64,000 nt of DNA from Neocallimastix lanati (nom. inval.) (lineage: Eukaryota > Neocallimastigomycota > Neocallimastigomycetes > Neocallimastigales > Neocallimastigaceae), in contig JACVTC010000013.1 in assembly GCA_016946835.1 (NCBI GenBank), positions 79,501 to 143,500 of the forward strand, in the 5' to 3' direction. The translations under genes were made by a program, and so were the position numbers. Numbering within the stretch: position 1 is the stretch's first letter; every line of letters begins with the position of its first letter. Positions 50,901-62,090 of the stretch are shown here, one piece after another. A model generated the notes under the pieces. The model was not told the DNA's origin. It ran no database searches and saw only the letters and a program-made list of their open reading frames with translations.

Positions 50901-51226
50901 ACAGGTCAGTTAATTGGGTTCTATAATTTTGTCAACTTGTTTAATTGGAAACGTACCAATGGCGGCTAAAGCAATTATCTACTATGGTAAATAGTAGATA
51001 CTTTGTATTTTCATATATTTGAAATCACAATTTCAAAAATTTCAGGATTTCAATTTTGAAATTCAAGTTCTTAAAAATTTTTCATGACATGGTTTATATT
51101 CGGCCAGATAGCTTCTGGGTAGATTAAAAAATAACAAGACAATTAATTTATTTTTATGATTAGAGTCACTGAGACTCTTAATCTATAAACAGGTCAGTTA
51201 ATTAGGTTTTATAATTATGTCAACTT
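50901..51226 (+). mobile_element. Hairpin-ended insertion between 38-bp direct repeats
   Basis: Direct repeats 50901-50938 and 51189-51226 differ at three positions. The uninterrupted site is at 23391-23428. The insert has a 9-bp-stem hairpin ATCTACTAT-GGTAA-ATAGTAGAT (50977-50999), a GGCCAGATAGCTTCTGGG block and a terminal hairpin AGAGTC-ACTGA-GACTCT (51162-51178) followed by TAATCTAT. A sister insertion is at 55921-56204. Non-coding; type of mobile element unknown. Confidence 0.65.
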
Positions 51227-51349
51227 TAATAATATGTTTTATGATAAAAAGTTACTATAGAATTACAAATGTGTAATTCAATATACAATTTGTACCTATT
51301 TATATGAATAAATGTGGCTTATAAATTTAATTTAATACAATATTTTTAT

Positions 51350-51845
51350 AAATATTTATAAATAAAGGATTAGAACTACTATTAATGCTAAGAATCTAGG
51401 GCAATGTGACGTATTTTCGTATGTTGCTTGTTTTTTAATAATTAAATAAAAAATAATTAAATAAATAATAATTAAATAAATAATAAATATTTTTATTTTT
51501 ATATATAATTTATTAATATTCAATTATAAAAAATAATTTATATAATTCTTTTTTATTGAAATAATTATTTAATAATATTTAATTAAAAAATATATTTTTG
51601 TTTATAAATTTATGATTGTATAAAATATCATATAATTGTATGACTATTTATGTAATTATTATAAGCCACATTGCAAAATTCACTATTTCGAATGGCACGA
51701 TCCCTTAATGTTAATATAGTGTTGGTTAGTATATTGAATATTTTATTATAAAAAATAAAATATTTTACAAATTTAAAAAAAATAATAAATATGAATTATT
51801 ATTATTTAATTAGAGTGAACTATAAATAAAATATATTTTATTTAA
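51350..51845 (+). repeat. Dispersed MITE-like repeat C (long variant)
   Basis: Starts GGGCAATGTGACGTATTTTC and includes the inverted partner GCCACATTGCAAAATTCAC near 51665, then TTAGAGTGAACTATAAATAA. Closely related to 19370-19860 on the other strand. Confidence 0.6.
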
Positions 51846-52269
51846 AATATATATATATACTTTTTTTAAAAAACGAATGCTTTTTACTAATAATATAATT
51901 ATTTTTTTATATGTTATAAATATTATTTTTAAACTTCAATTGAAAATAAAAATAATTTTATTGAATATTTTTTTTTTATTAATAGTATTAATTATGAAAC
52001 TAATTTAAATATTTATGTATATTAATAAATAATTCTTTTGCATTATTAAAATAAAATATTAAAATTATGTTAGAAAATTTTAATTTTATTAACTCTTTAT
52101 TTTTCATTTAAAATTTATTATTTATTTTTTTTCTAGATTCTTAATAATAATATTAAAAATGACTTTTTACATTATTATTAATCTAATAAAATCAATAATT
52201 TTAATAGTTCTAATATTTATATTTATAATAATATTTTTATAATAAAAGTCCTAGACATAATTAAACATT
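51846..52269. other. AT-rich sequence, inverted relative of 18960-19370
   Basis: AAACGAATGCTTTTTACTAA and AATTTTAATTTTATTAACTC recur inverted at 18.96-19.35 kb, so the coding repeat plus this flank and repeat C were copied as one block. No gene. Confidence 0.55.
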
Positions 52270-52990
52270 TTTTTTTATTTAAATTTTTAACGAATTTTTG
52301 TAAACGATTTGAACTTAAATTAATAATAGAATTGGGCATTTCGAATTTGAATTTGTAAAAATTTATAATTTAATTGCATTTCTTGATTTTGCAAAATTAG
52401 ATTACATAACATTGGTTGTATGAAATAAATAATATATATTAATGTTTGAAAATCAGTATCTCTAATTTCACCTACTAATGGTTGTTTATCATTTATTATT
52501 TGTAGATTTATTAGGAAAATAAAGTGATATATGTTTCTTATGAATGAATTATTTTTTATTGATGAAATAATAGGCTTCTTCATTTTATTTCTCTTTTCTT
52601 CGTATAGCTCTATGAAATTTTGTTAATTATTAATTTGTGGTTAACTATTTGTATGATTTTAATCTTATAATTGTTGTGATTGTGATGACTATTGGTGCCT
52701 TTGATTATTATTCATTTAATAGAGAATATAGTTTTAATTCATAGGTAATTAATTAATCATTGCAACATTATATTATAATTTCCAAATTGAATTGTGAAGC
52801 CTTGTTGACAAATTGGGTGTGAATGTTGTGATTGTGATTGTTGTTAGGGATTGTTGCTGAGAATTGAGATAGTCTGTATTGTATATATAATTGCTGCGGA
52901 ATTCTTCCTCTATAACCACTTCTTAATGAATGAGAAATTGTAAATTTTGAGTTACCATTTAAATTAACAATATCATCCCAATATTTATTA
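52270..52990 (-). pseudogene. Decayed multi-copy coding repeat (copy 4)
   Basis: Minus-strand sister of 18200-18960, very similar over its length. The 3' piece (52320-52583) stays open and reads NDKQPLVGEIRDTDFQTLIY followed by IIYFIQPMLCNLILQNQEMQ. The 5' piece keeps GRIPQQLYIQYRLSQFS. Broken; family unknown. Confidence 0.5.
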
Positions 52991-53209
52991 TTTAATAATT
53001 ATAAAATATATGTGATATTTAATGATTAATATTTAATATTAATCATATTATTTAACTTTTATTATTATTAACAGGTTAGTTCATTGGGTTTTATAATTAT
53101 ATCAACTTTATTAATATGTTTCATGATAAAAAGTTAGTTAAGAATTACAATTTGTACTTATTATATGAATAAATGTGGCTTATACATTTAATTTAATACA
53201 ATATTTTTA

Positions 53210-53600
53210 TAAACATTTTTAAATAAAGGATTAGAAATATTATTAATGCTAAGAATTGATAGCAATATGACGTATTTTCGTATGTTGCTTGTTTTTTAAT
53301 AATTAAATAATTAATAATTAAATAAATAATAATTAAATAAATAATAAATATTCTTATTTTTATATATAATTTTTATATATCTTAAAAATGTATGGCGTAA
53401 ATTAAAAGTAATATTAGTAAATTCACATTGTGAAATGCACTACCCCTAATATTAATATATTATGGGTTAGTATACTTAATATTTTGTTATTATTAAAAAT
53501 TTTTTTTACAAATTTAAAAAAAAATAAATATGAATTTTTATTATTTAATTAGAGTAAACTATAATAAAGTATTTTTTATTTAAAATATATATATATATAT
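53210..53600 (+). repeat. Dispersed MITE-like repeat C (copy)
   Basis: Short variant like 13290-13640, with TATGGGTTAGTATACTTAAT and TTAGAGTAAACTATAATAAA. Confidence 0.6.
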
Positions 53601-53848
53601 GTATTTTTAAAAAATGAATGCTATTTATTAATAATAAAATCATTTTATTTACATTACAAATATTATGTTTAAACTTTAATTGAAAACAATAATAATTTGT
53701 ATGATTATTTATTTTTTTATTTATAATATTTATTATGAAACTAACTTAAATATATTTATTAAAATATAATTCTTTTTTATAATTAAAATAAAATTTATAT
53801 TAGAAAAATTTAATATTATAAACTCTTAAATTATTCATTTAAATTTTA

Positions 53849-53879
<31 letters not shown>

Positions 53880-54065
53880 TTCTTAATAATGACTTTTTAT
53901 ATCATTAAGAATCTAAAAAATGACTTTTTACATTTTTAATTAAATTCAGAAAAATATTTATATGCAATGAATATCACCTCAAATTTAAAAGATTTCGTCT
54001 TAAAGGAAATTCTTAATTCAAATTAGGATTTGAATTGATTATCTGAAAGAAATTATGATCTTTTC
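53601..54065. other. AT-rich sequence
   Basis: Includes a T run at 53849-53876 and repeated GACTTTTTA words. No gene until the GC-richer block that follows. Confidence 0.5.
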
Positions 54066-54185
54066 TTTAAGAGGCGGTGACCCAACTAGTCTGTCCTTCT
54101 TCATGTTTATCGTTGACGCTCCCGGTTAGTTCGCGCTTATACCATCGAAATAGCAATTCTTATCAAACATTAGCCCTAGACATTA
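54066..54185 (-). pseudogene. GC-richer orphan fragment, possibly a coding remnant
   Basis: About 115 bp of near-balanced composition in a very AT-rich region. On the minus strand it reads MKKDRLVGSPPLKEKIIISF over a short open run, preceded by GISAN/PGASTIN-like residues. On the plus strand a short open frame (MTQLVCPSSCLSLTLPVSS) exists. I do not recognise it. No other copy is visible in the window. It could be a fragment of a gene or of an old element. Confidence 0.35.
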
Positions 54186-54204
54186 TTAAATTTTTTTTTT
54201 TAAT

Positions 54205-55080
54205 TTTTAATTTCTTAAAAATAAAATTACTTATTCATGAATCTTATAATTATCTTTATAAAATTGATAATTATAATGAATAATATAATTTTATTAAAGC
54301 TTATAATCAATATTATTATATTTATTAATATTGAATAAAATAAATAATTTTTAAATATTCATATTAAAATTTGTTAATCTATAATGTAATAAATATTATT
54401 AGCAAATATCCTTATTGCTCTCTTTTATTAATCTTTTATTAATATAAAATATAAAAAAAATTTATTTTTATATATAATAAATTAAATTTATAATATTAAA
54501 GAAATAATTATACACATAAAATAATTCGAATAAAATTTTATATTACAAAAAAAAATTAATAAAAAAAAAATATATATATATATATTTTTAAAATATATAA
54601 TTTTAATTGAAAAAAAAAATAAATTTTTAAATATTTAATCTACATTAATAATGTTTAAATAAGTAATGACTTTAAAAATATACATTTAGTGCAATCCATT
54701 TCTGATCTTAATAAAATTTATAATTGTTATAATAAATTAAAAAAATGTCAAAAATTGGAGAGGATTGGCGCCTACGTTCTAGAGGCAGACACCCTAATCT
54801 TCCCTTCTGATTATAACAAAAAAAAAAAAAAATTTTTATATAAATTAATTACAATTATTTTATTAATAATTAATATTGTTGAGATAATAACTGAATTCCA
54901 ATTAAATTCAATTTCAATTTCAATAATTCAGTTATTTGAATTTAAATATTAATAAATAAAAATATATTATAAATATTATTAAATTAACTTTATTAAAATA
55001 TTTAGAAAAATAGTCTTAGGCCAACTAATTAACTAAATATTATTAACCTATTGAAATTGAAATCAATCTTATACATTAAA
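54205..55080 (+). repeat. Dispersed repeat E (copy) with exon-like segment
   Basis: Direct copy of 15990-16870. Here the segment 54689-54815 stays open and carries CQKLERIGAYVLEADTLIFP, with amino acid use unlike the background. It is probably the better-kept remnant of an exon. Confidence 0.5.
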
Positions 55081-55920
55081 TAATGTAATCACATGATTGA
55101 TGGTATTAAATTAAATTATATATTAATTTATTTAACAAAATCTTTACATATTATATTTTATAATTATAGTAATTATTCTTTATTAAACAAAATATTATAT
55201 TTAGTTAATATTAGATTCTAATATTTTATTTATATTAAATATTTATAGTATTATTATTATCATATTTTATATTATCAATATCAAACTTAAGAATAACACT
55301 ATTACATATTCATATTAGTAATTAATATTTTAATAAATATTTATTTTTATAATTAATTGTTTTATATAAATACATTTTTAAATCTTTTGGTTAATCCTTT
55401 ATAGGATTATTGCAATTTAAATTATAGTAATAATTATATAAAATAATCATGTAATAAAATATTATTAAGAAAGAATAAAATTTATATTATAAATACAAAC
55501 TTATTTAAAAAATTTACCAAATAACAATATATTTTTAATAAAAGTATATTAAAGTTATTAATTAATTAATTAATTACTATAATTTGGCATCTTAACCTAA
55601 TCGTTAAGACCAAATTATCTTAAAAATCTTAACATTAATATTCTTGAAATAATAACAGTATTACATTTCAATTCCAATAATTAAGTTATAATAATTTCAA
55701 TAATGATAAATAATATAAAATTTAAAATGATTTATTATCATATATTATTTTATAGAATTAGTCTGGGCCAACTAATTCATATAAATATGTTGAATATATG
55801 ATATGATTATATTAATTTATACATTAAATAATGTAATCATATGATCAATTTTATTAAATTAAGTTCATACATTAATTTATGATCAAACCTTTGAAGTTCA
55901 ATTATATTATTTAATTTTGT
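55081..55920. other. AT-rich sequence with repeat fragments
   Basis: Contains fragments of the 37.5-41.3 kb arm (TAATGTAATCA.ATGAT) and a GGCATCTTAACCTAATCGTTAAG hairpin-like word near 55585. No gene. Confidence 0.5.
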
Positions 55921-56204
55921 TAAGAGATATGAATTTATGGTTTATAATTATGTCAATTTTATTAATATATTTTATGATAAAGAGTTACTAGAGTAACTAA
56001 TCAAAAATTTTATTCAGCGAGGATTAGGTTTTCAGTAGATTTTTCCTTTAGTATTATGTATTGTCCGACAATGTTTTAAATTCTGCTAGGTAGCTCAATT
56101 TTCAAAATAGTAAACAACGCTATTTGGTTTTCTCGAATAGAGTCCATGAGACTCTTAATCTATTAAGAGTTATGAATTTATGGTTTATAATTATGTCAAT
56201 TTTA
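55921..56204 (+). mobile_element. Hairpin-ended insertion between 41-bp direct repeats
   Basis: Direct repeats 55921-55961 and 56164-56204 differ at one position; the empty counterpart is near 40718-40724. The insert ends with hairpin AGAGTC-CATGA-GACTCT (56139-56155) then TAATCTAT, as in the 50.9 kb insertion, and shares the GC.AG.TAGCT word. Both sets of direct repeats contain TATAATTATGTCAA or a close variant. Confidence 0.65.
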
Positions 56205-56809
56205 AATTTAGTTAATTATCCTATAAAGTAAAATTTATATTAGCTAAAATAATAATATTAACCTTTTTATTTTATATTAAATATTTTATATCTTTCATCA
56301 TAAAATTTATATTATCAATATCAAATTTTTATTAATATTTTATAAAATGTTTAAAAATTATAGAAATTACTTGCATTAAAATAATTATATTTATAATAAT
56401 AAAAAAAAAGAAAATAAATATTTAATAATAAACTGTAAATTTTAATAATAATTTTTATTATATATTGGAACTGTATAAACAAAACCATTTTTACATATTC
56501 TTTCCCTACAAATGATGGATATTTATATTTTATTGGAACTGTTATTAAAGGTTTATTTATAAATTATAATGGATAATACTATTGTTACTAATAATATCAA
56601 TAAAATAGTATTAATAATATATAATAGAAAGTTTTATTAAAAGTTATTTCATAACTCAAAATATTATTTTAAATAATAAAAATTTTTTTTTTTTTTTCGT
56701 TTTAAAGAAGGTTTTAATTTTAATTGCTATAATTGGAAGTTTAGTTATTCATAAATACTCTAATAATTTTTATCAGAAAATATTATTTACTAATAGAAAT
56801 AATAATAAC

Positions 56810-56841
<32 letters not shown>

Positions 56842-57731
56842 TATTATTTAATATAACAATTTATATATAATAATTAATTAATAAATAGATTATAATAATA
56901 AATATAATAATAATTATAATGCAAAAAAAAAAAGAAATGTATATAATAAAACCTAAAATGATTATTTTTATTAATTTTTAAACATCATATTTATTTATTT
57001 TTTATAATAATAATAATATTAACTTTTAATTATAAATATAATTCAGATTTAAAGTATATTAATATATTAATATAATATATAGTAAAAATAAAATTAAAAG
57101 TAATGTATGTATTCTACATTTAATATTTGAATATTAAAATATAAAAATTTATTGTCCATTATTCATTATTATAAAAGAATTATAAATATTATTATGTTAT
57201 ACAATTTGATAATATTTTATTATATAATTATTACATATTTATATATAAATTTAAATAATTCATATTCCTACTTTTTTAACAATAAAAAGAGGTTTTTACT
57301 TATTTAAAATTGACTTTTTTCTATTCGTTTTTCTTTCCATTCAATTTTATTTTACTAATAGTTTGTTTCATACTTAAAAAAATTTATTTTATTTAAATAG
57401 GAATATTATAATATTCATATTTATTATTTCATTATCTATTTTATCTATTGTTTTATATTCAAATATTACAATATAAACGTTCCATTTTTATTATTAATTA
57501 TAGGAAAAATGTATTCAATATGTGTCAAAATTAATTTTCTATTCATTTAATATCTTTCAAAAATAGGAACAACAATTTCTTTCGTGTATTCCAAAAGAAA
57601 AAAAAAAAAAGAATATATCATTTTATATAATTTAAAAAAAAATTTCTATAAAAAAAAGAAAAATTATTTATTTATTAATTTATTTATTTATTTGTTTATT
57701 TTTGTGGCAACATGAATAAATTAATGTAATT
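56205..57731 (+). repeat. Duplicated 5' flank of the RCC1 gene (segmental duplication)
   Basis: Runs parallel to 40720-42543 with high similarity, minus the ~265-bp palindrome segment. It ends abruptly at about 57732, where the copy of the 5' flank is joined to inverted gene sequence (exon 5). Confidence 0.75.
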
Positions 57732-60027
57732 AATCCTACCAGATATATAATTTTTTATCATAAGAAATTCCATATATGTAGCCATTTGTAAGTGCTATAT
57801 CAATTATTTTTTTTCTAAAATATTTAAGTTTTGTTGGTTCCTCTTTCTTAATTATCTTTTTTTGATTATTCTAAAAAATATAGCAACGAATAAAAAAAAA
57901 AAAGTTAGTTTAAAAACAAAAAAATAATTTTTATTTATTATTATTATTATTATTATTTATAAACAAGTATACTGTAAGAGTTCCAATATAATATATATTT
58001 CCATCGTTCGTAAGGAAAAGAGTTATATCTTTTCTACATATGACTTTTTTAATTTTTATATTATTAAAAAAATCAATTCGTTTTGGTTGTAACTTTTCAT
58101 CTAGTGATGAAAAACAACTTCCAAAACTTCATTATTTACTTCATTATTTTCATCATTATTATAATAATTTTTATTTATTTCATTATTTTCATCATTATTA
58201 TATTAATTTTTTATAATAATGAAGTAATTTTCTCCTAAAAATATTTTTTCATTTTTTGTTAATTTAAAGTTAAAACTATTTAATTTTTGAATAAATAATT
58301 TTGAATTTATATCAAAATTGTCATTTCTATCCTGTAAATAAAAAATAATTTTGAAAATATAAATCATTAGAATTTAATAAAAAAAATATTTAATATATAT
58401 TAAATACAAACCATAATAAACATATCTTCTTCTTTTTCACTTAATATATATTCATTATCTTTTTTATTTTCTTTAATTTCTTTATTTCCTTTACTTTTGT
58501 TTTCTTCTTTCTAAAATTATTAATATAATAAAAATAAATATAAATTAAATATTATTTTAAAAATTAATATTTAAAATTAAAAATGATATTTATCACTTAC
58601 AATATTATTGTTATTATTTTTTAATTTTTTATATTCCAAAAATATATTAGAATATGAAGTAGTATTTTTCTCAGTACTACTACTTTTTTCATTATTAAAA
58701 AAGCCCTTTGTTCCAAAAACTTTTTCAAATGATTTAAAAAGTATTTCTTTAAAAGTAATAGTTTTATTAAATTTAGTAGTAGTGAATAAACCTGTTTGTT
58801 GCTCATTTTTGTTTTCTTTTATCTATAAATTATTAAATTAAAAAAATAAAAATAATATATTTATAATATTTTCAAGTATTAATAATAAAAATAAAAATTA
58901 TAATTAAATTAAAAGATATATAATAAACAAATTAAATATAGCAGAAAAAAATTAATAATTAAATTAATATTTATTATTATTAAATAAAAACAAAAACAAT
59001 TATGGTATCTAAAATTAATTGAAATAAATTTTATAATTAAATTTATTTTTTTTAATATTTATTTTATTCTATACCTCGACTGGTTCTTTAACTGGTTCTT
59101 CAACTGGTTGTCTAATTGTTTCTTCAACTTGTTTTTTAACTTTTTTTTCAAATGGTTTTTTAAATGTTTCTTCACATAACTCTTCATTTAGATCTACCAT
59201 TAGTTCTTCCATTGGTTTTTCTATTGGTTCTTCCATTAGTTCTTCCATTGGTTCTTCCACTGATTCTTCCATTAGTTCTTTCATTGGTTTTTTCACTTGT
59301 TTTTCCATTATTTCTTCCATTGGTTCTTCCACTGATTCTTCCATTAGTTCTTCCATTGGTTTTTCCACTGGTTCTTCAATTTGTTCTTCAATTAGTTTTT
59401 CATTTTTTTCTATAATGTGTTGTTAAGATTGTTCAAAATTTCCTTTATATTCTGGCATAATTTGAAAATACTGATTAAATTGTTCAAGTTGGTCTTGAAG
59501 TTGTTGAATTTATTGTTGAAAATATTATTGAATATGATCAACTTGCTGATAAAGTTGGTGAAGTTGTTGTTGAAATTTGTGAAGTTGTTGTTGTATTTCT
59601 TGATTTACTTTTTTTTGAACTTGTTGTTTTACTTCTTTTTGAATTTGCTTTTGAATTTCTAGTTGAATTTCTTATTGAATTTCTTGTCGAATTTCTTGTT
59701 GAAGATTTTGTTGAAGATTTTGTTGAAAGTTTTGTTGAAAACTTTTATAATTTTCTTGATTAAATTTATTAATTTCATTTTTTTCTAATTCAAAATTTGT
59801 ATTATTTTTATTTTCTTCAATTATTTGATTAATGCAATTGTTTATTTTATTTAAAAATAATTTATTTTTGATATGAAAATTGTGAGCGATTTTTTTAATT
59901 TGAATAATTTTATAGACGTGCTTCTTATTATCAAACACACCTTGATTTTGATATTTTTTAAATACTAAATTATGTTATTTTTTTTGATAACATTCGTCAT
60001 CAGAAATTTTCATTATTTTTTATAATA
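57732..60027 (-). pseudogene. RCC1-repeat gene, broken inverted copy (exons 5 to 1)
   Basis: Minus-strand equivalents: exon 5 57740-57870, exon 4 57973-58331, exon 3 58412-58510, exon 2 58601-58822, exon 1 59075-60013. Exons 6-8 are missing. Exon 4 is 44 nt longer than in the intact gene, a frame-breaking expansion of an AAT/GAA-rich tract; exon 3 is 9 nt shorter. Exon 1 has premature stops (soon after DDECYQ, and in the Gln tract where CAA became TAA), and its MEEP tract is much shorter. Most splice sites are kept, so it was a genomic, not a processed, copy. Confidence 0.85.
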
Positions 60028-60455
60028 TTATTAAAAAAAATAAAACAATGAAAATTTCTGATGACGAATGCCATCAAAAAAAAACAACACAATTTAATAT
60101 TTAAAAAACATCAAAATCAAGGCGTGTTTGATAATAAGAAACACGTCTATAAAATTATTCAAAATAAAAAAATCACTCACAATTTACACATCAAAAATAA
60201 ATTATTTTTAAATAAAATCAATAATTGTATCAATCAAATAATAGAAGAAAATAAAAATAAAACAAATTTTGAATTAGAAAAAAATGAAATTAATAATATT
60301 AGAATTCATTTTTCAAATTATTTATAAATAAAAAAAAAAAAAAAAAAAAAAAAGAAAAAAAAAATTTTTTATATAATAATTTAAAATTTATTTTAATAAT
60401 AAAATGAAATAAATAATTAAATAAATTTATGTATTCATTTTATAGTTTTATATAA
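60028..60455 (+). pseudogene. RCC1-repeat gene, exon 1 start copied forward, then joined to inverted 5' flank
   Basis: ATG at 60048 begins a forward copy of the first ~250 bp of exon 1, mirror image of 59765-60013. A one-base gain in the early A run shifts its frame. At about 60297 it switches to the reverse complement of the gene's own start and 5' flank (equivalent to 42701 down to about 42560), which runs to about 60455. Confidence 0.8.
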
Positions 60456-61211
60456 AATATTTAATTTATATAAATACAATAACATCATTTAAACTAAAAA
60501 TTTATAAAAATTTTTTTTAATTTAGGAATTATAATGTAAATAAAAAGTGTGAATTATTATTTAATGTAAAATTAAATAATAATAATATTGCTACCTAATT
60601 TAAATTTAATAAAAAATTTCAAAAAATATATACAAATAATAAATATCATGGATTTTTAATAGATACGGATAACAAGCTATATGGGGTAAATAGATTTATT
60701 TTTTTTTTTAATTTTTTCTTTTATTAAAAATCAACGGTCATAAAAAAGAAAATAATTATATAATAGAAATTTTAATTTTAATTTTAATATTATTTTATTT
60801 ATCTATTCAATATTTATTCTAAAAATTAGTTTGGAGCTAATCAATGGGTAAGTAAAAAAAAAAATAATAAAAAAGCAAAGAATAATAATAATATTTATTA
60901 TTAATAATTGATTATTTTTAATTTCTTATTAAACATTTTATTATTTTTTTGTATAATTTTTTAATATTTAATATTAGGGTCAACTTGGACTTGGACACGA
61001 TGAGGATGTTGAAGTAATAAAAGAAATTGATAAATTTAAAAATTTATCAATTAAACACATAATATGTAAAAATTTTAATTCTTATATATTAACTAAAGAA
61101 AATATAGTATTTTCTTGTGGTAAAAATATATCATCCAAAAAAAGGATGAATACGACATTTAAACCTACAAGAAAAAGAAATTTATTCTATAATAACAAAT
61201 TAATTATTTAA
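60456..61211 (+). pseudogene. RCC1-repeat gene, forward 3' part (exons 6, 7, 8)
   Basis: Exon 6 60526-60685, micro-exon 7 60830-60847 and exon 8 60978-61211 (TAA) have the same lengths as in the intact gene and intact splice sites. One in-frame stop lies in exon 6 (GAA to TAA after ATTGCTACC). Exon 8 is fully open, with GQLGLGHDEDVEVIKEIDKF. Without exons 1-5 it cannot make the full protein. Confidence 0.85.
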
Positions 61212-61450
61212 ACACTGTAATATTTTTTTATTATATATATAAAATTACGAAAATAGCTTATTTTATTTTATTTTATTTTTTTATTTTATACAACTATTAT
61301 TAAATAATTATTATTATTATTATTATTATTGAAAAAGTTTTTTTTATATTTAAATTATTTATTATTGTTATGATTATCAATTATTATTATTTAAATTATT
61401 ATTATTACTATTATTATTACTATTATTATCTTTATAATTATTATTAAATA

Positions 61451-61482
<32 letters not shown>

Positions 61483-62090
61483 AAAAGTTTTTTTTTTTTT
61501 TTGTAATTATTTATAATATTATTTTCATAATATAAAATTATTATCAACAATTATATTAAATATTTTTTTTTCCAAAGTATTATATGCATGATATAAAATA
61601 ATAAAATTAAATAAAAATATAATAATGAATAGTCTACTTTACTATAATTTTTGTGTTGCTTCTATTATAAAAAAATAAAATACATTATTTTATACTATAA
61701 ATGATGGTTTTTAACTTTTTGTTTAATCCATAGGTTGTTGTTTTTCATTAAAAAAAAATTTATCTTTTGAAATATTCATATTTTTCAAATATTAATATTT
61801 AGTATTTATTCGTAATACTAATAAAAAAAAATATTAAAAAAAAAAAATATTTAATTTTTTTTTTTTTTAGTTTTATGAATAAATATTAAATATTAATATT
61901 AGAAAAATATAAATAATTCAATAAATAATTTTTTTTTTCAATAAAAAACAACAGCCTATGGATTAAAAAAAAAGTTAAAAACCATTATTCATAGTATTAA
62001 AATAATGTATTTTTCTTTTTTATTATAATAGAAGCAACACAAAAATTGATGTAAAATAGACTATTTATTATTAAATTTTTTATTTAATTT
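61212..62090. repeat. 3' flank copy forming a large inverted repeat
   Basis: 61212-61830 copies 45835-46440. 61865-62080 is the reverse complement of about 61620-61830, with the centre near 61845 in A/T runs. Near 62090 the inverted flank is joined directly to inverted intron 6. Confidence 0.8.

Noticed and set aside
55580-55680. tRNA-like sequence (GGCATCTTAACC...)
   Set aside because: There is no cloverleaf with a proper T arm or anticodon stem; it is a short AT-rich hairpin only.
59164-59662. Plus-strand open frames over the inverted RCC1 exon 1
   Set aside because: Shadows of the broken exon 1 on the other strand.
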